A stretch of 64,000 nucleotides of DNA from an uncultured Tolumonas sp. (GCF_963676665.1 NZ_OY781378.1:434001-498000); one strand, 5' to 3'; positions 8,494-18,504 are shown, counted from the first letter of the stretch. Made by a program: numbers and translations. Notes: generated by a model not told the origin, from the sequence alone.

Positions 8494-8568
8494 GATCGCA
8501 ATACTTTTGCCCCATGTGGTTATGGGTTGGGTGGCTTTTTCCCGACGCAGGGCAGAAGTGTTGCGATC
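8494..8568 (+). promoter_or_regulatory. Large intercistronic hairpin between algD and alg8
   Basis: A 19-base inverted repeat (8494-8512 with 8550-8568) pairs along its whole length with only two G-U wobbles and encloses a 37-base loop. The stem ends 42 bases before the alg8 start codon. A smaller hairpin (CAGTC 8462-8466 with GACTG 8476-8480) lies upstream. There is no T tract, so it is not an ordinary terminator. It may protect or process the mRNA, or control translation of alg8. Confidence 0.6.
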
Positions 8569-8610
8569 CCCTGAATATTCATGCCGGGACAGGCTGAAAA
8601 GGGGTGAGTT

Positions 8611-10083
8611 ATGCAATGGATGCAAACTACGACAGGCTGGTTATTGCTGGGATGCTTGCTTTGCTCGTTGGCATTGTTGGTGCCACCAGAAGTGTTTTCC
8701 GCCGGGCACCCCGAATTTTTGCTGGTGGTCGGTGGCATCGGGCTATGGCGTTATAGCGTGGGTTTAATGCATTACCTGCGCGGGCTGTTTTTTTGTTATG
8801 TCGTGTTTCCCCGCCATCGCAAGCAAGCGGCTGCGGCTGTGCTGGCACAGCCACCTTCACATATCTATTTGATGGTAACCAGTTTTCGCATTGATGCGAT
8901 GACTACTGCCATGGTCTATCGCTCGGTGATCAGTGAGGCCATTCATTGTGGTTATCCGGCTACGGTAGTGGCGTCGATTGTTGAGCTGTCGGATGAATCA
9001 CTGATCCACACCTTGTGGCAACAAGCTGCACCGCCGGATGATCGCGTTACATTACGTTTTGTGCGCATTCCCGGCACTGGCAAACGCGATGGTCTGGCGA
9101 ATGGTTTTCGGGCCATTGCGCGGGATATGCCGGATGCACAGGCGCTGGTTGCGGTGGTAGATGGCGATACGGTGTTGTCGGACGGCATTATTCGGCAGTC
9201 ATGTCCTTATTTTTCTTTGTTTCCCAATGTTGGCGCGCTGACGACCAATGAGTATTGCGATGTGCTTGGTAGTTACTGGATGAGTCAGTGGCACAAGCTG
9301 CGCTTTGCCCAACGGCATATCAGTATGTGCTCTATGGCATTGTCAAAACGGGTATTAACCCTGACCGGGCGTATGTCTTTGTTCCGCGCCAGTGTAGTGA
9401 CTGAGCCGGAGTTCATCTCAGATGTGGAGAACGATCATCTGGATCACTGGCGGCTGGGGCGCTTCAAATTCCTGACCGGCGATGACAAATCGAGCTGGTT
9501 TAGCATGATGCGTCAGGGCTGGGATACCTATTATGTGCCTGATGCGGAAATCACTACGGTAGAACACCCACCATCAAAAAGTTTTATAGCTGCGGCTCGT
9601 CAGCTGATGTTTCGCTGGTATGGCAATTCATTACGACAAAATTCACGGGCCACCCGGCTTGGTATCAAACGTCTGGGCTGGTTTACCTATTACGTGTTGT
9701 TTGATCAACGCATCTCGATGTGGACCAGTGTTTTGGGGCTGACGGCTGCGGTGTTGGCCGGTTTCAAATATGACATTGGTTATCCGGTGATCTATCTGTT
9801 GTGGATCGCGCTGACCCGTACACTGGTGTCACTGATGCTGCTGGCTTCCGGCCACAAAGTGGGGCCGGGTTTTCCGCTGATGCTCTATTTCAACCAAATC
9901 TTTGGCTCGCTGATCAAAATCTACGTGGTGTTTCGCCTGGATCGCCAATCGTGGACACGTCAAAACACCAAACTGAAACACGATCATGGTGCGTTTCAAA
10001 CCTGGTTTAACCGCTGGTCCACGACTGCCATGACGTTTTCGGCGGTCAGTGTATTTATGGCGGTGGTAGTTCATCTGGTTTAG
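8611..10083 (+). CDS. alg8: Alginate polymerase, glycosyltransferase family 2 membrane subunit
   Basis: 490 residues (Pseudomonas Alg8 is 494). Inner-membrane processive GT2 that joins mannuronate units from GDP-mannuronate. Two N-terminal membrane segments (about 8-27 and 33-67) precede the cytoplasmic GT2 domain, with a DGD motif in [10 protein letters not shown] and the acceptor/processivity motif QLMFRW (QxxRW-like). Several C-terminal membrane segments follow (about 365-490). It works with Alg44. The ATG at 8611 has GGGGTGAG just upstream; an in-frame ATG is 9 bases further on. Confidence 0.95.
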   Translation: MQWMQTTTGWLLLGCLLCSLALLVPPEVFSAGHPEFLLVVGGIGLWRYSVGLMHYLRGLFFCYVVFPRHRKQAAAAVLAQPPSHIYLMVTSFRIDAMTTAMVYRSVISEAIHCGYPATVVASIVELSDESLIHTLWQQAAPPDDRVTLRFVRIPGTGKRDGLANGFRAIARDMPDAQALVAVVDGDTVLSDGIIRQSCPYFSLFPNVGALTTNEYCDVLGSYWMSQWHKLRFAQRHISMCSMALSKRVLTLTGRMSLFRASVVTEPEFISDVENDHLDHWRLGRFKFLTGDDKSSWFSMMRQGWDTYYVPDAEITTVEHPPSKSFIAAARQLMFRWYGNSLRQNSRATRLGIKRLGWFTYYVLFDQRISMWTSVLGLTAAVLAGFKYDIGYPVIYLLWIALTRTLVSLMLLASGHKVGPGFPLMLYFNQIFGSLIKIYVVFRLDRQSWTRQNTKLKHDHGAFQTWFNRWSTTAMTFSAVSVFMAVVVHLV

Positions 10084-10147
10084 TCCGGCCAATCGGCTTT
10101 TTAAGCCAATGACAGGATGACATTGAGGCTGCATAGGAAGGGGATGA

Positions 10148-11344
10148 ATGATGGCGACTGCAAATTTAAATCTGGTTCATGAGACCGAAGCACAACGACG
10201 CCACGCACGGGTGAAAATTCCAGCCCGGTTGATCGTGACTGATCCGCAACATAATCAATATGTCCTGGAGTTGAATGAGATTTCAGCCAGTGGTTTCAGT
10301 GTAATGAATGAAGATGCCCGTTTGCATGTTGATCAGGTCTATCGGGGACGTCTGTTATTTAACTTTGATGCCGTGGAATTTGTGCTGAAGGTAAATTTCA
10401 AGGTGATTCACCAATGGGCAGATGAACATCGGTTTGGCTGTGAATTTCAGGATCTGGGCACACAGGAGATATCCACCTTACGTTTGTTAATCAGCAAGTT
10501 TCTTGGCGGGGAAATTGCGCAGGTCAATGATGTATTAACGACCTTAAGTCGGGAAAATTTCACTAAAGCGCGAAAAGTAGTCAACACCAGCGCCGGGCTG
10601 ACGGGTTGGGCGAAAACCAAGGCCTTGTTGGCAACGGCACTCATGTTTGTGGTGGGGCTGGGTGCATTTGCTTATTTGCTCAGCACACTGGCGAGCCATT
10701 ATCTGGTTACCGCTGCACGCAGTGCATCAGTGACTTTGCCACAACAAGCGGTGTTGATGCCCAAAGAAGGTAATGTTGAATTATTGGTCAAGGTAGGCGC
10801 TACGGTTAAGGCGGGTATGCCGGTGGCAAGAGTGCAAGCGCCGTGGGCAGAACAGGTCACCACATTATTAAAAGCCAGTGCGACACCCGATCCGAAATTG
10901 CTGTCGTTATTGCAAACCCAGATGGATTACACCTTACCCAGCCCCTGTGATTGTGTGGTGCTGAGCACTGGTGTGACCAACGGCCAGTTTTTGGAACGGG
11001 GAAAACCGGTTGTGCAACTGGTGCCGCCACAGAGCCAGCCTTATGTGCAAGCGAATTTCGATTATGCCGATTATGCCAAGCTGACCGCCGGACGTAAGGT
11101 CGTGCTGACTTTACCGGATGGTTTGCCAGAAGTCAGCGGCACTATTTCTCAGGTACAGATGACCGACGTAATACCAACTCCGGCATTAGGCGCGGTGATG
11201 GTGCAGATCAAACCGGATCGAGCCTTACCAGCGAGCACAGTGAGTTCACCGGTGGCGGTTTCTGTCGCTCCTATTTGGTTTGATCGGCTGCGGATGGCCG
11301 TCGTGATGCAGGCGAAAAAGTTCACTCAACCTGAGGCTGGTTAA
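10148..11344 (+). CDS. alg44: Alginate co-polymerase with c-di-GMP-binding PilZ domain
   Basis: 398 residues. The N-terminal PilZ domain carries RxxxR at residues 17-21 (RHARV context) and NEISASG (NxSxxG) near 43-49, both needed for c-di-GMP binding. A membrane segment lies at about 158-182, and the rest is a periplasmic membrane-fusion (HlyD/biotinyl-lipoyl like) domain. It activates Alg8 in response to c-di-GMP and links the inner membrane to the periplasmic complex. Tandem ATGs occur at the start (10148 and 10151). It is spaced 64 bases from alg8 and 2 bases from algK. Confidence 0.95.
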   Translation: MMATANLNLVHETEAQRRHARVKIPARLIVTDPQHNQYVLELNEISASGFSVMNEDARLHVDQVYRGRLLFNFDAVEFVLKVNFKVIHQWADEHRFGCEFQDLGTQEISTLRLLISKFLGGEIAQVNDVLTTLSRENFTKARKVVNTSAGLTGWAKTKALLATALMFVVGLGAFAYLLSTLASHYLVTAARSASVTLPQQAVLMPKEGNVELLVKVGATVKAGMPVARVQAPWAEQVTTLLKASATPDPKLLSLLQTQMDYTLPSPCDCVVLSTGVTNGQFLERGKPVVQLVPPQSQPYVQANFDYADYAKLTAGRKVVLTLPDGLPEVSGTISQVQMTDVIPTPALGAVMVQIKPDRALPASTVSSPVAVSVAPIWFDRLRMAVVMQAKKFTQPEAG

Positions 11345-11346
11345 TC

Positions 11347-12810
11347 ATGAAACGGAACGTTTTGATGATGGCGCTCATGGGCTTTGGTTTATCGGCTTGC
11401 CAAAGCTATACCGCGCAAATGCAACCGCAGCAGCATAGCCGAATTAAGATTTCACCGACGCAACAATGGTCTGCCTTACAGGATGTGGGGTATGACGGTG
11501 TTAAACCGGAGAAGGTCACTGATTATCTGCTGCTGGGGAAAAATGCTCAGCAGCGGGAGCAGGCCAGACTGCTGTTAAAAGCACAGTTACAGCATGATCC
11601 GAGTGGTGAAAAAGAGCTGCTTTATATCGCTAATTTAATGCAGGTCATCGAACTGGAACCGGGCTGGGCGGATGAGATCCGTAACACGCTCTGGGCACGG
11701 CAACAACGCCGGGGTGATGTGATGTATGAACTCATTACTTTTTATGCCCGCTATCCACAACAGCCCGGTTATTCCGATTTACGCCAGCTGGTTTCGCAAT
11801 CGGATAAACAACTGGCGCCCAATCAACGCAGCTGGTTATGGGCAATGGTGCGGTTGCCAGACATGCTGAAAACACAAACGACCGCGGCTGAACTGCGCAG
11901 CATGTGTCAGCAAATTTCATTTAATACGCCGGCGTTTGGTTATGTGCAGCCATCTGATCTGCAATTGTGTCGCCGGGCGCAGCTGATGTTATTGCGCCAA
12001 AACGGCGGTAATGATTGGCCGGAACTGTATACGGCAATCAGCGCCGAACTCAAAGGCCGACGGTTGCTGGACAGTGACTTGTTACCTCTGATGCAGATAC
12101 TGCAAAGTTCAGATGCAGGCGCGCCGATGAATGAACAAGCACTGGCATTAGGCCGGTTGGCTCAACCGCAAAATCACGATGTCGCGTTGGCGGTTATCGC
12201 GTTATTGCTTAGCCAACCTGGCGATGAAACTGAAACCAAGCACTTAGAGCAACAATTGCTGCAATTACAGCAACAAGGTGATCCGCAAGCATCCTATTTG
12301 CTGGGGCGACTCTATCTGGAAGGGCGACGCAAAGCGGCTGATCCGGTGCTAGCGGAAAAGATGCTGAAAGCTGCCGCCGATCTGCCGGAAGCCAATTATT
12401 TATTGGGGCGTCTATATCTAAGTGGCCTGCTAACGGGAACACCACAAATCCAGCAAGGCGTCGATTTGCTGGTACAAGCAGCTCGCCAAGGGTATGTCAG
12501 AGCTGATGAGGCTTTAGCGATAGCTTTTCATAACACACCTGGTGTGAAGGCCAACCCGGTCTATGCCTGGGTGTTTACCTCATTGGCTCAGCAAAAACTG
12601 AATAGCCCGTCATTACAACAATTACGTTCGTCGTTGGTGTTAGATAAACAGCATCAACAACAAGCCCATGAGTTGCTAACACAAGAACTGAGAGCTCGTA
12701 ATGTCGACGGTATGCCGTTATCAATTGCACCGCAATTAGCCTTGGAGGGGGAAAGAACCAACACTGAAGAGCAGAAAAGAAATGATTCAGAGCTGGTGAA
12801 TAATTTCTGA
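11347..12810 (+). CDS. algK: Alginate outer-membrane lipoprotein with TPR/Sel1 repeats
   Basis: 487 residues with a signal peptide and lipobox LSAC (Cys18), followed by helical TPR/Sel1-like repeats; the clearest are two ASYLLGRLYLEG/ANYLLGRLYLSG units near residues 315-360. In Pseudomonas AlgK (475 residues) anchors the periplasmic complex at the outer membrane and localises the AlgE porin. Here no algE follows: the next gene, algG, starts 47 bases on. The protein is Gln-rich in its second half. Confidence 0.9.
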   Translation: MKRNVLMMALMGFGLSACQSYTAQMQPQQHSRIKISPTQQWSALQDVGYDGVKPEKVTDYLLLGKNAQQREQARLLLKAQLQHDPSGEKELLYIANLMQVIELEPGWADEIRNTLWARQQRRGDVMYELITFYARYPQQPGYSDLRQLVSQSDKQLAPNQRSWLWAMVRLPDMLKTQTTAAELRSMCQQISFNTPAFGYVQPSDLQLCRRAQLMLLRQNGGNDWPELYTAISAELKGRRLLDSDLLPLMQILQSSDAGAPMNEQALALGRLAQPQNHDVALAVIALLLSQPGDETETKHLEQQLLQLQQQGDPQASYLLGRLYLEGRRKAADPVLAEKMLKAAADLPEANYLLGRLYLSGLLTGTPQIQQGVDLLVQAARQGYVRADEALAIAFHNTPGVKANPVYAWVFTSLAQQKLNSPSLQQLRSSLVLDKQHQQQAHELLTQELRARNVDGMPLSIAPQLALEGERTNTEEQKRNDSELVNNF

Positions 12811-12857
12811 GTTGTCTGCCGATCCCTATACCGAAGTTCAGCATCAAGGAGCAGATA

Positions 12858-14435
12858 ATGAACAAAATTGTGATAGTCGGTCTTCTCGCGTGCGGGCTCA
12901 TGTTTACGCAATTGGCGCAGGCAGAGTTTTATACTGTGCAAACTGTTTCTACACAGGCTGTCGATCCGGCGTTACCTGCCTTGCCGGATATTAGTGGTTA
13001 TAACCGCAATGCCATTTTACAAAAACAGGCTAAATGGCAGAAACCCGCCCATATTACCTTCGAACGCATGATCAACAATGTGGCGACCCGGAAGTTTTTT
13101 AAGGGTGGCAAACTAGGCATGTGGGCGCAAAAACAAGGCCAATTTCCCAAAGCGATCTACGTTCGTGATGGAATTCTGACGTTACCGGCTTTGCACAAAA
13201 TCATGCCGGATGCGTTGGTTAAATTGAATAAACAGCAGTATTTGCTGCGTTTTCCCACCGTGGTAATGAATCATGCGGCATTCGCGATTGCACCGGGGGA
13301 AGAGTTATTGCTTTCTCATGAACGGGGCAGTTTTCTGGTTAATGCGGGTGATGTGTTTATTGTCGATGGCGCTTTACGTGGCTGGAGCGAGAAAACCAAC
13401 TCTCCGGCCAAATTTAACGGTAAAAAAGAGGAGTACCGGCCATTTTATATTGGCTGGAGTGGCTCAGAGACCTATGCCTATGGTTCGTTAATTGAGAGCC
13501 TCGGTTCACTGAATAGTAAGGCGTATGGTTTTACGCTGTCGACCTATTCAGAACAAGATGAGATGTATGCTCCGCTGACCCTTAACCGGTTGCAACATCC
13601 CCGTGGCTGGTTGGTGAACAATCGGGTAACCGATATGTTTTATGGCTTCTACTCTTATGAAGCCAATGATGTGGTGCTGGTTGGTAATAAATATTACGAC
13701 AACATTTATTACGGCATCGATCCGCATGATCGCTCTCACCATCTGATTATTGCTAATAATGAGGTGTGGGGCACTAAAGTTCGCCATGGCATTATCGGTT
13801 CGCGTGATGTCAGCGGCTCGTTCATTTTTGGCAATGTGTCACACGATAACAATCAAGCCGGCATCATGCTTGATCGCGCCAGTAACCATAACGTTGTTAT
13901 GCAAAACAGCAGTTATAACAATGGGAGTGATGGGCTGGCGGTATATGAAAGCCATCATAATCTGATCGCGGATAACCGTTTTTATAATAACCAGCATCAC
14001 GGTATCCGCTTTCGCAACAGCCTTGATGTGACCCTCAAAGACAACCTCATTCTGCAAAATGGCCATTACGGAATTTATGGCTATTTAAGCGATCTTTCAG
14101 CACACGCTCCGTTACCCGGTCATGAAGCTCGCGATCTGAAACTTGATCCGTATGAGATGCGCGGCTCTGGTTCTATCAGTGGTGGTGTCATTGCGTTAAA
14201 TGGCAGTGGCGCACTGTTTACCACCGGTTTAGAAGCCGTAGAAATTGGCAAATTAGCCTTAGATGAAAATGGTAAACGTCGTGAAATTACCTTGGGTGGC
14301 GATTTAGTTCCTTATACCGATGTGATTACTACCGTCTGGTATGGCGATGTCAACGAAGTGTTGTTCAGCCGCGCCGTCTCAACGAAACGCCCGAACGCGC
14401 GTAATCCTGTTTCACTGGAGGTGGCCAATGACTAA
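12858..14435 (+). CDS. algG: Periplasmic poly(beta-D-mannuronate) C5-epimerase
   Basis: 525 residues (Pseudomonas 543) with a signal peptide ending at about residue 22. It converts mannuronate to guluronate in the nascent polymer. The second half is a right-handed beta-helix with many N-rich turns. The catalytic motif YGIDPHD is present with the His at residue 290. A Pseudomonas-type C-terminal region with an LPGH turn follows. The stop overlaps the algX start by 8 bases, implying translational coupling. Confidence 0.96.
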   Translation: MNKIVIVGLLACGLMFTQLAQAEFYTVQTVSTQAVDPALPALPDISGYNRNAILQKQAKWQKPAHITFERMINNVATRKFFKGGKLGMWAQKQGQFPKAIYVRDGILTLPALHKIMPDALVKLNKQQYLLRFPTVVMNHAAFAIAPGEELLLSHERGSFLVNAGDVFIVDGALRGWSEKTNSPAKFNGKKEEYRPFYIGWSGSETYAYGSLIESLGSLNSKAYGFTLSTYSEQDEMYAPLTLNRLQHPRGWLVNNRVTDMFYGFYSYEANDVVLVGNKYYDNIYYGIDPHDRSHHLIIANNEVWGTKVRHGIIGSRDVSGSFIFGNVSHDNNQAGIMLDRASNHNVVMQNSSYNNGSDGLAVYESHHNLIADNRFYNNQHHGIRFRNSLDVTLKDNLILQNGHYGIYGYLSDLSAHAPLPGHEARDLKLDPYEMRGSGSISGGVIALNGSGALFTTGLEAVEIGKLALDENGKRREITLGGDLVPYTDVITTVWYGDVNEVLFSRAVSTKRPNARNPVSLEVAND

Positions 14436-15804
14436 GTTCGCACCCATTTTTAGTGTTCTGACATTTCTATTGAGTGTCACTGGCGCTGGTGTGTCACAGG
14501 CAGCGGATAATGGTTTACCTAAATATGCCGCTGAACCTTGTTGTCAGTTGTGCCCGGAAGCACAAAAAACATCGGCCGAAGTGGGGCTGAAGGAAGGCAG
14601 TGCCGGTTGGTTGTTTGCAGCTACCGAACGGGCTAGCAATGCCGAGCCATTAACCACCCCAGAACGCGCTTTTTTGCTCAAATTACTGGTGCAGGAGTTA
14701 GCGCAAAAAGGCACCACGGTAATGCTGGTTATGCCGCCATCACGGACGTTGATGTATGCGGATCATCAGCTGAGTAAGGGAACCGCTGCTGAAACGACGA
14801 AAGAATATCTACAGACTTTGCGCTTTTTTCGTCAGGCCGGTTTTTTAGTGCCCGCGTATGAGCGTTTGCAGCCAACAGTGTCGGGATCAGCAGAGCCGTT
14901 TTTCTTCAAACGTGACATTCACTGGACGTCCTCTGGCGCGAAACAAACCGCTCAATTGGCGGCCGCGGATATTCGCAAATTAGCGTTGTTTGAACAGCAA
15001 CCAGAACAACGTTTTGAAACCACGGCGCAGGGTGTGCTGAAAATCAGTGGGCTTCTGAATAATCAATCGCAGGCGTTGTGTGGCGGCCAGCGTTATCCAT
15101 TGGAGTTTACGCCGCATTTTGTGACCAAAGCGGTTGATGTGGCAACAACGACGTCTGTTGATGACATCTGGCTGATCGGTTCCAGTCAATCGGTGGAGAA
15201 TCGTTTTAATTTCAATGGTTTTTTACAGCAGAGCCTATCGCGAAAGGTCAGTAATTATACGCCCGATGACGGCAACAGTAGTGTCGGATGGGCAAAATTA
15301 CTGGCATCGGAGGCTTTCCAAACTAAACCGCCGAAACTGATTTTATGGGAACTGCCGTATGAACATCGCAAACTCAGTGCGTCGCTATTACGGCAAATGA
15401 TTGCGTTAGTGAATAACGGTTGCGAGTCTTATCCGACGCTGGAACAGAAAGCGCAGGTCTTTCAGGGGAACAAACTGAATGATGTGATATTCGGTGCCAA
15501 CCTGCTGAAGACGCATCCCAGCCAGTTGATCTTTGATTTGAAATTAAGCGATCCATCCATCGAACAATTACTGCTAACTGTCTGGTATTCCGACGGTGGG
15601 AAAAGTGATTTTCAGATCAGAAAAAACAGTCAACTCGCTGACAGCGGACGTTTTAGTTTTGTGCTGGGTAATGTCGAGATGAAGCAGCCACGTTTTTTTG
15701 TTTCCCTTGATTTAGCCCTGCCTAGCGCTGCGCGTGGAAAAACCACCATCAACGCCAGTGTTTGTCATTTCCCCGATAACTTGTTACAGACCGCAGGGAG
15801 ATGA
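14428..15804 (+). CDS. algX: Alginate biosynthesis protein AlgX (SGNH acetyltransferase-like)
   Basis: 458 residues from ATG 14428 (GGAGG upstream); signal peptide to about residue 28. The N-terminal SGNH-hydrolase-like domain keeps all three catalytic residues by position: DIH (Asp163, His165) and the nucleophile in IGSSQS (Ser253). A C-terminal carbohydrate-binding domain follows. In Pseudomonas AlgX O-acetylates mannuronate and needs AlgI, AlgJ and AlgF to supply acetyl groups; none of these genes is in this window. AlgX also has a structural role with AlgK and MucD-type partners, which may explain its retention. Confidence 0.92.
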   Translation: MTKFAPIFSVLTFLLSVTGAGVSQAADNGLPKYAAEPCCQLCPEAQKTSAEVGLKEGSAGWLFAATERASNAEPLTTPERAFLLKLLVQELAQKGTTVMLVMPPSRTLMYADHQLSKGTAAETTKEYLQTLRFFRQAGFLVPAYERLQPTVSGSAEPFFFKRDIHWTSSGAKQTAQLAAADIRKLALFEQQPEQRFETTAQGVLKISGLLNNQSQALCGGQRYPLEFTPHFVTKAVDVATTTSVDDIWLIGSSQSVENRFNFNGFLQQSLSRKVSNYTPDDGNSSVGWAKLLASEAFQTKPPKLILWELPYEHRKLSASLLRQMIALVNNGCESYPTLEQKAQVFQGNKLNDVIFGANLLKTHPSQLIFDLKLSDPSIEQLLLTVWYSDGGKSDFQIRKNSQLADSGRFSFVLGNVEMKQPRFFVSLDLALPSAARGKTTINASVCHFPDNLLQTAGR

Positions 15805-15806
15805 AG

Positions 15807-16934
15807 ATGAAAATGGCTCGCAGTTATTCACTGATTTCTCTGACGGGTTTTCTCTTGGCTGGTCTCTTTGCTTGTGTTGGGGCTGCGCCGGCTAACGCGG
15901 TATTACAGGCGCCGGTGGGTTATCTGCAAGGCCATCTGACTATTCGCGTATCAGAGCATGCTACTGATTGCCCACCGTTGAATGTCTATCAGGACGGGTT
16001 GGAGATCCCCAGTAAATATGTGCAGTCGGAGAAGTCGAAAGATGTGATCGACGATGACAACGAAGCACGGTATGCCGCGTTGTCAGCACCGATGTCTGAT
16101 TTACAGCAATTATCGGCTGCGTTGACCGACAAGTTATTCAAAGGCAACGGCACTGAGCAGGATCTGCAATGTTTGCGTCAACACTGGCTGGCGTGGGCCA
16201 ATGCCGGAGCGCTGCTGCAACCGACTAAGTCTGCGGTGGGAAAGGCCATTCGGAAATGGACGCTGGGAGCTATTGCTGCCAACTATCTGAAAATAAAGCT
16301 GAACCTGCCAGAGGATGATCCCACTTTTCCGAAAGTGGAACGTCAGACGTTGGAACGCTGGTTGGGGTTAGTCGCCGGTGAAGTAGTAAAAGATTACAGC
16401 CACCGCAAACCAGAGCAGATCAACAATCACGATTACTGGGCTGCTTGGGGGGTGATGACGACCGCGGTCGTACTGAATCGTGCCGATCTGTTCAATTGGT
16501 CTGGCGAGATTTATCTCAACGCGATGGCGCAAGTTAATGCCGACGGCGAGTTGCCCAATGAATTGAAACGTCGCAGTCGGGCGCTGAGTTATCACAACTT
16601 TGCTTTGCAACCACTGGTATTACTGGCCGCCTTTGGTGAAGCCAATGGTCAACACTGGTTGAGTGCTGATAATGCAGCATTACAACGTCTGGCGGCACTT
16701 GTGATCCACAATCTGGATGATAGCAGTGCACTGGCGCAGGCAGCAGGGGCTAAACAAGTCAAAGAAAGTCTGCGTGAACATGGGCGGCTTGCCTGGCTGG
16801 CACCTTACATCGCTATCTCGGGTAACCGGGAGTGGTTACCGTTACTTAAATCGTTATCAACACTGAAAATGACCCGCTTGGGTGGCGATCTTAGTTACCT
16901 CTATTTGCGCAACGAGCCTGGATTTACGCAATGA
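15807..16934 (+). CDS. algL: Periplasmic alginate lyase, polysaccharide lyase family 5
   Basis: 375 residues from the ATG at 15807, which is 7 bases after GGGAG; in-frame ATGs at 15801 (overlapping the algX stop as ATGA) and 15813 are alternatives. Signal peptide to about residue 30, then an (alpha/alpha) barrel PL5 domain with INNHDYWA and ELKRRSRALSYHNFAL, the segments holding the catalytic Asn/His/Arg/Tyr. It clears alginate stranded in the periplasm. The last codons lie in a tandem 19-bp repeat, so the C-terminus may have been reshaped by repeat expansion. Confidence 0.94.
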   Translation: MKMARSYSLISLTGFLLAGLFACVGAAPANAVLQAPVGYLQGHLTIRVSEHATDCPPLNVYQDGLEIPSKYVQSEKSKDVIDDDNEARYAALSAPMSDLQQLSAALTDKLFKGNGTEQDLQCLRQHWLAWANAGALLQPTKSAVGKAIRKWTLGAIAANYLKIKLNLPEDDPTFPKVERQTLERWLGLVAGEVVKDYSHRKPEQINNHDYWAAWGVMTTAVVLNRADLFNWSGEIYLNAMAQVNADGELPNELKRRSRALSYHNFALQPLVLLAAFGEANGQHWLSADNAALQRLAALVIHNLDDSSALAQAAGAKQVKESLREHGRLAWLAPYIAISGNREWLPLLKSLSTLKMTRLGGDLSYLYLRNEPGFTQ

Positions 16935-16959
16935 ATCAGGATTTGCGCAATGAGCCAGG
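16903..16959 (+). repeat. Three tandem imperfect 19-bp repeats across the algL stop codon
   Basis: Units at 16903-16921, 16922-16940 and 16941-16959, with the form ATTTRCGCAAYGARYCWGG. Because 19 is not a multiple of three, each copy shifts the frame; the algL stop (TGA 16932-16934) lies within the second unit. Copy-number change would alter the AlgL C-terminus and the spacing to algA. Confidence 0.8.
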
Positions 16960-17034
16960 GCTGGCTGATAAACAAGCCCGTGTAGTCATAGGGACGATGT
17001 CCTTAAACAGCATGAGCAGCATGGAGCAACAATC

Positions 17035-18504
17035 ATGATCCCAGTCATTCTCTCCGGTGGTAGTGGTTCACGTCTTTGGCCGCTTTCCCGTAAGCAATAT
17101 CCAAAGCAGTTCCTGAACTTATTAGGTGACCACACGCTGTTACAGCAAACAGTCATGCGGTTGCCGGAAAAACAGTTCGGCAAACCATTTTTGGTTTGTA
17201 ATCAGCTGCACCGTTTTATTGTGCGGGAGCAGATGCAACAAATCAGCCGTTCGACACATAGCGTGTTGCTGGAACCGTTCGGGCGTAATACGGCACCGGC
17301 GGTGGCCTTATCCGCCATGTTGATCACTGAGGACGATGGTGACGACTTGATGCTGGTATTACCGGCAGACCATGTGATCCGTGATTTAGCGGCGTTTCAT
17401 GCTGCCTTAGAGCGCGGGCGTGCGGAGGCGGAGGCCGGCAAACTGGTGTTATTCGGCATTGTGCCGACCGCGCCGGAAACGGGTTATGGCTATGTGAAAA
17501 GTCATTCAGTGAATGGGTTGGAAGCGGTGCCAGTAGAGCGGTTTGTTGAAAAACCCGATCGGGCGACCGCGATCAGTTTTCTCGCCAGCGGTGACTATTT
17601 CTGGAACAGCGGCATGTTCATGTTTAAAGCCAGCCGCTTCCTGCAAGAGTTGAAAAAATTCCAACCGGATATTTATGACATTTGTCAGTTGTCGTTAGAG
17701 CGCAAATTCCGCGATCTCGACTTCTGGCGCATTGATCCCGATAGTTTTGCATTCTGCCCCGATGATTCTATCGATTACGCCATCATGGAAAAAACCGATG
17801 ATGCCGTGGTCGTGCCTTTGCAGGCCGGGTGGAGCGATGTCGGTAGCTGGTCGGCCTTGTGGGAAGAACAAGACAAAGATCCGCAATCCAATCTGGTGAA
17901 AGGTGCTGCCGAACTGATCGAAACCGATCACTGTTATGTACACACCACCCATCGCATGGTCAGTCTGATCGGCATGCAAGATACCGTGGTCATTGAGACC
18001 AAAGATGCCGTGCTGGTGGCAAATATTAATAAAGTGCAAGACGTCAAACAGCTGGTGAAAAAACTGGAACAAGAGGATCGCCCGGAAGCACAGCATCATC
18101 GGGAAATGTTCCGGCCATGGGGCTCTATGGATGCGATTGATAAAGGACAACGTTTTGGGGTGCAGCACCTGACGATTCAGCCGCAACAAAGCATCTCGCT
18201 GCATCGCCATTTGCATCGCTCTGAACATTGGGTGGTGGTGTCGGGGTGCGCGCAGGCCACCATCGGGGAAGAAACCATTTTGATGGGGGAAAACCAATCT
18301 ACCTATATCCCTGCCGGAGTCTTCCACCGACTCAGTAACCCCGGCCAGGTACCGCTGGAGATCATCGAGATCCAGACCGGCAGTTATCTGCAGGATAAAG
18401 ATATCGAGCGGGTGGCAGACATGTATGGCCGCGTTAATGAGCGGGATTCGACGCCAGCGCAAAACTGGCCGATGGCACAGGGAGTGCGCATCGTTCCGCA
18501 TTAG
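17035..18504 (+). CDS. algA: Bifunctional mannose-1-phosphate guanylyltransferase / mannose-6-phosphate isomerase
   Basis: 489 residues. The N-terminal nucleotidyltransferase domain has the GGSGSRLWPLSRKQYPKQF signature and the FVEKP active-site segment. The C-terminal cupin type II isomerase domain has HLHRSEHWVVVSG. It converts fructose-6-P to mannose-6-P and mannose-1-P to GDP-mannose. GGAGC precedes the ATG by 7 bases. A separate type I isomerase (manA) two genes downstream makes the isomerase activity redundant. Confidence 0.95.
   Translation: MIPVILSGGSGSRLWPLSRKQYPKQFLNLLGDHTLLQQTVMRLPEKQFGKPFLVCNQLHRFIVREQMQQISRSTHSVLLEPFGRNTAPAVALSAMLITEDDGDDLMLVLPADHVIRDLAAFHAALERGRAEAEAGKLVLFGIVPTAPETGYGYVKSHSVNGLEAVPVERFVEKPDRATAISFLASGDYFWNSGMFMFKASRFLQELKKFQPDIYDICQLSLERKFRDLDFWRIDPDSFAFCPDDSIDYAIMEKTDDAVVVPLQAGWSDVGSWSALWEEQDKDPQSNLVKGAAELIETDHCYVHTTHRMVSLIGMQDTVVIETKDAVLVANINKVQDVKQLVKKLEQEDRPEAQHHREMFRPWGSMDAIDKGQRFGVQHLTIQPQQSISLHRHLHRSEHWVVVSGCAQATIGEETILMGENQSTYIPAGVFHRLSNPGQVPLEIIEIQTGSYLQDKDIERVADMYGRVNERDSTPAQNWPMAQGVRIVPH

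Noticed and set aside
17695-18501. 268-codon open frame on the minus strand inside algA
   Set aside because: Lies wholly within a certain gene, has His/Arg-rich composition typical of antisense frames and no ribosome site.
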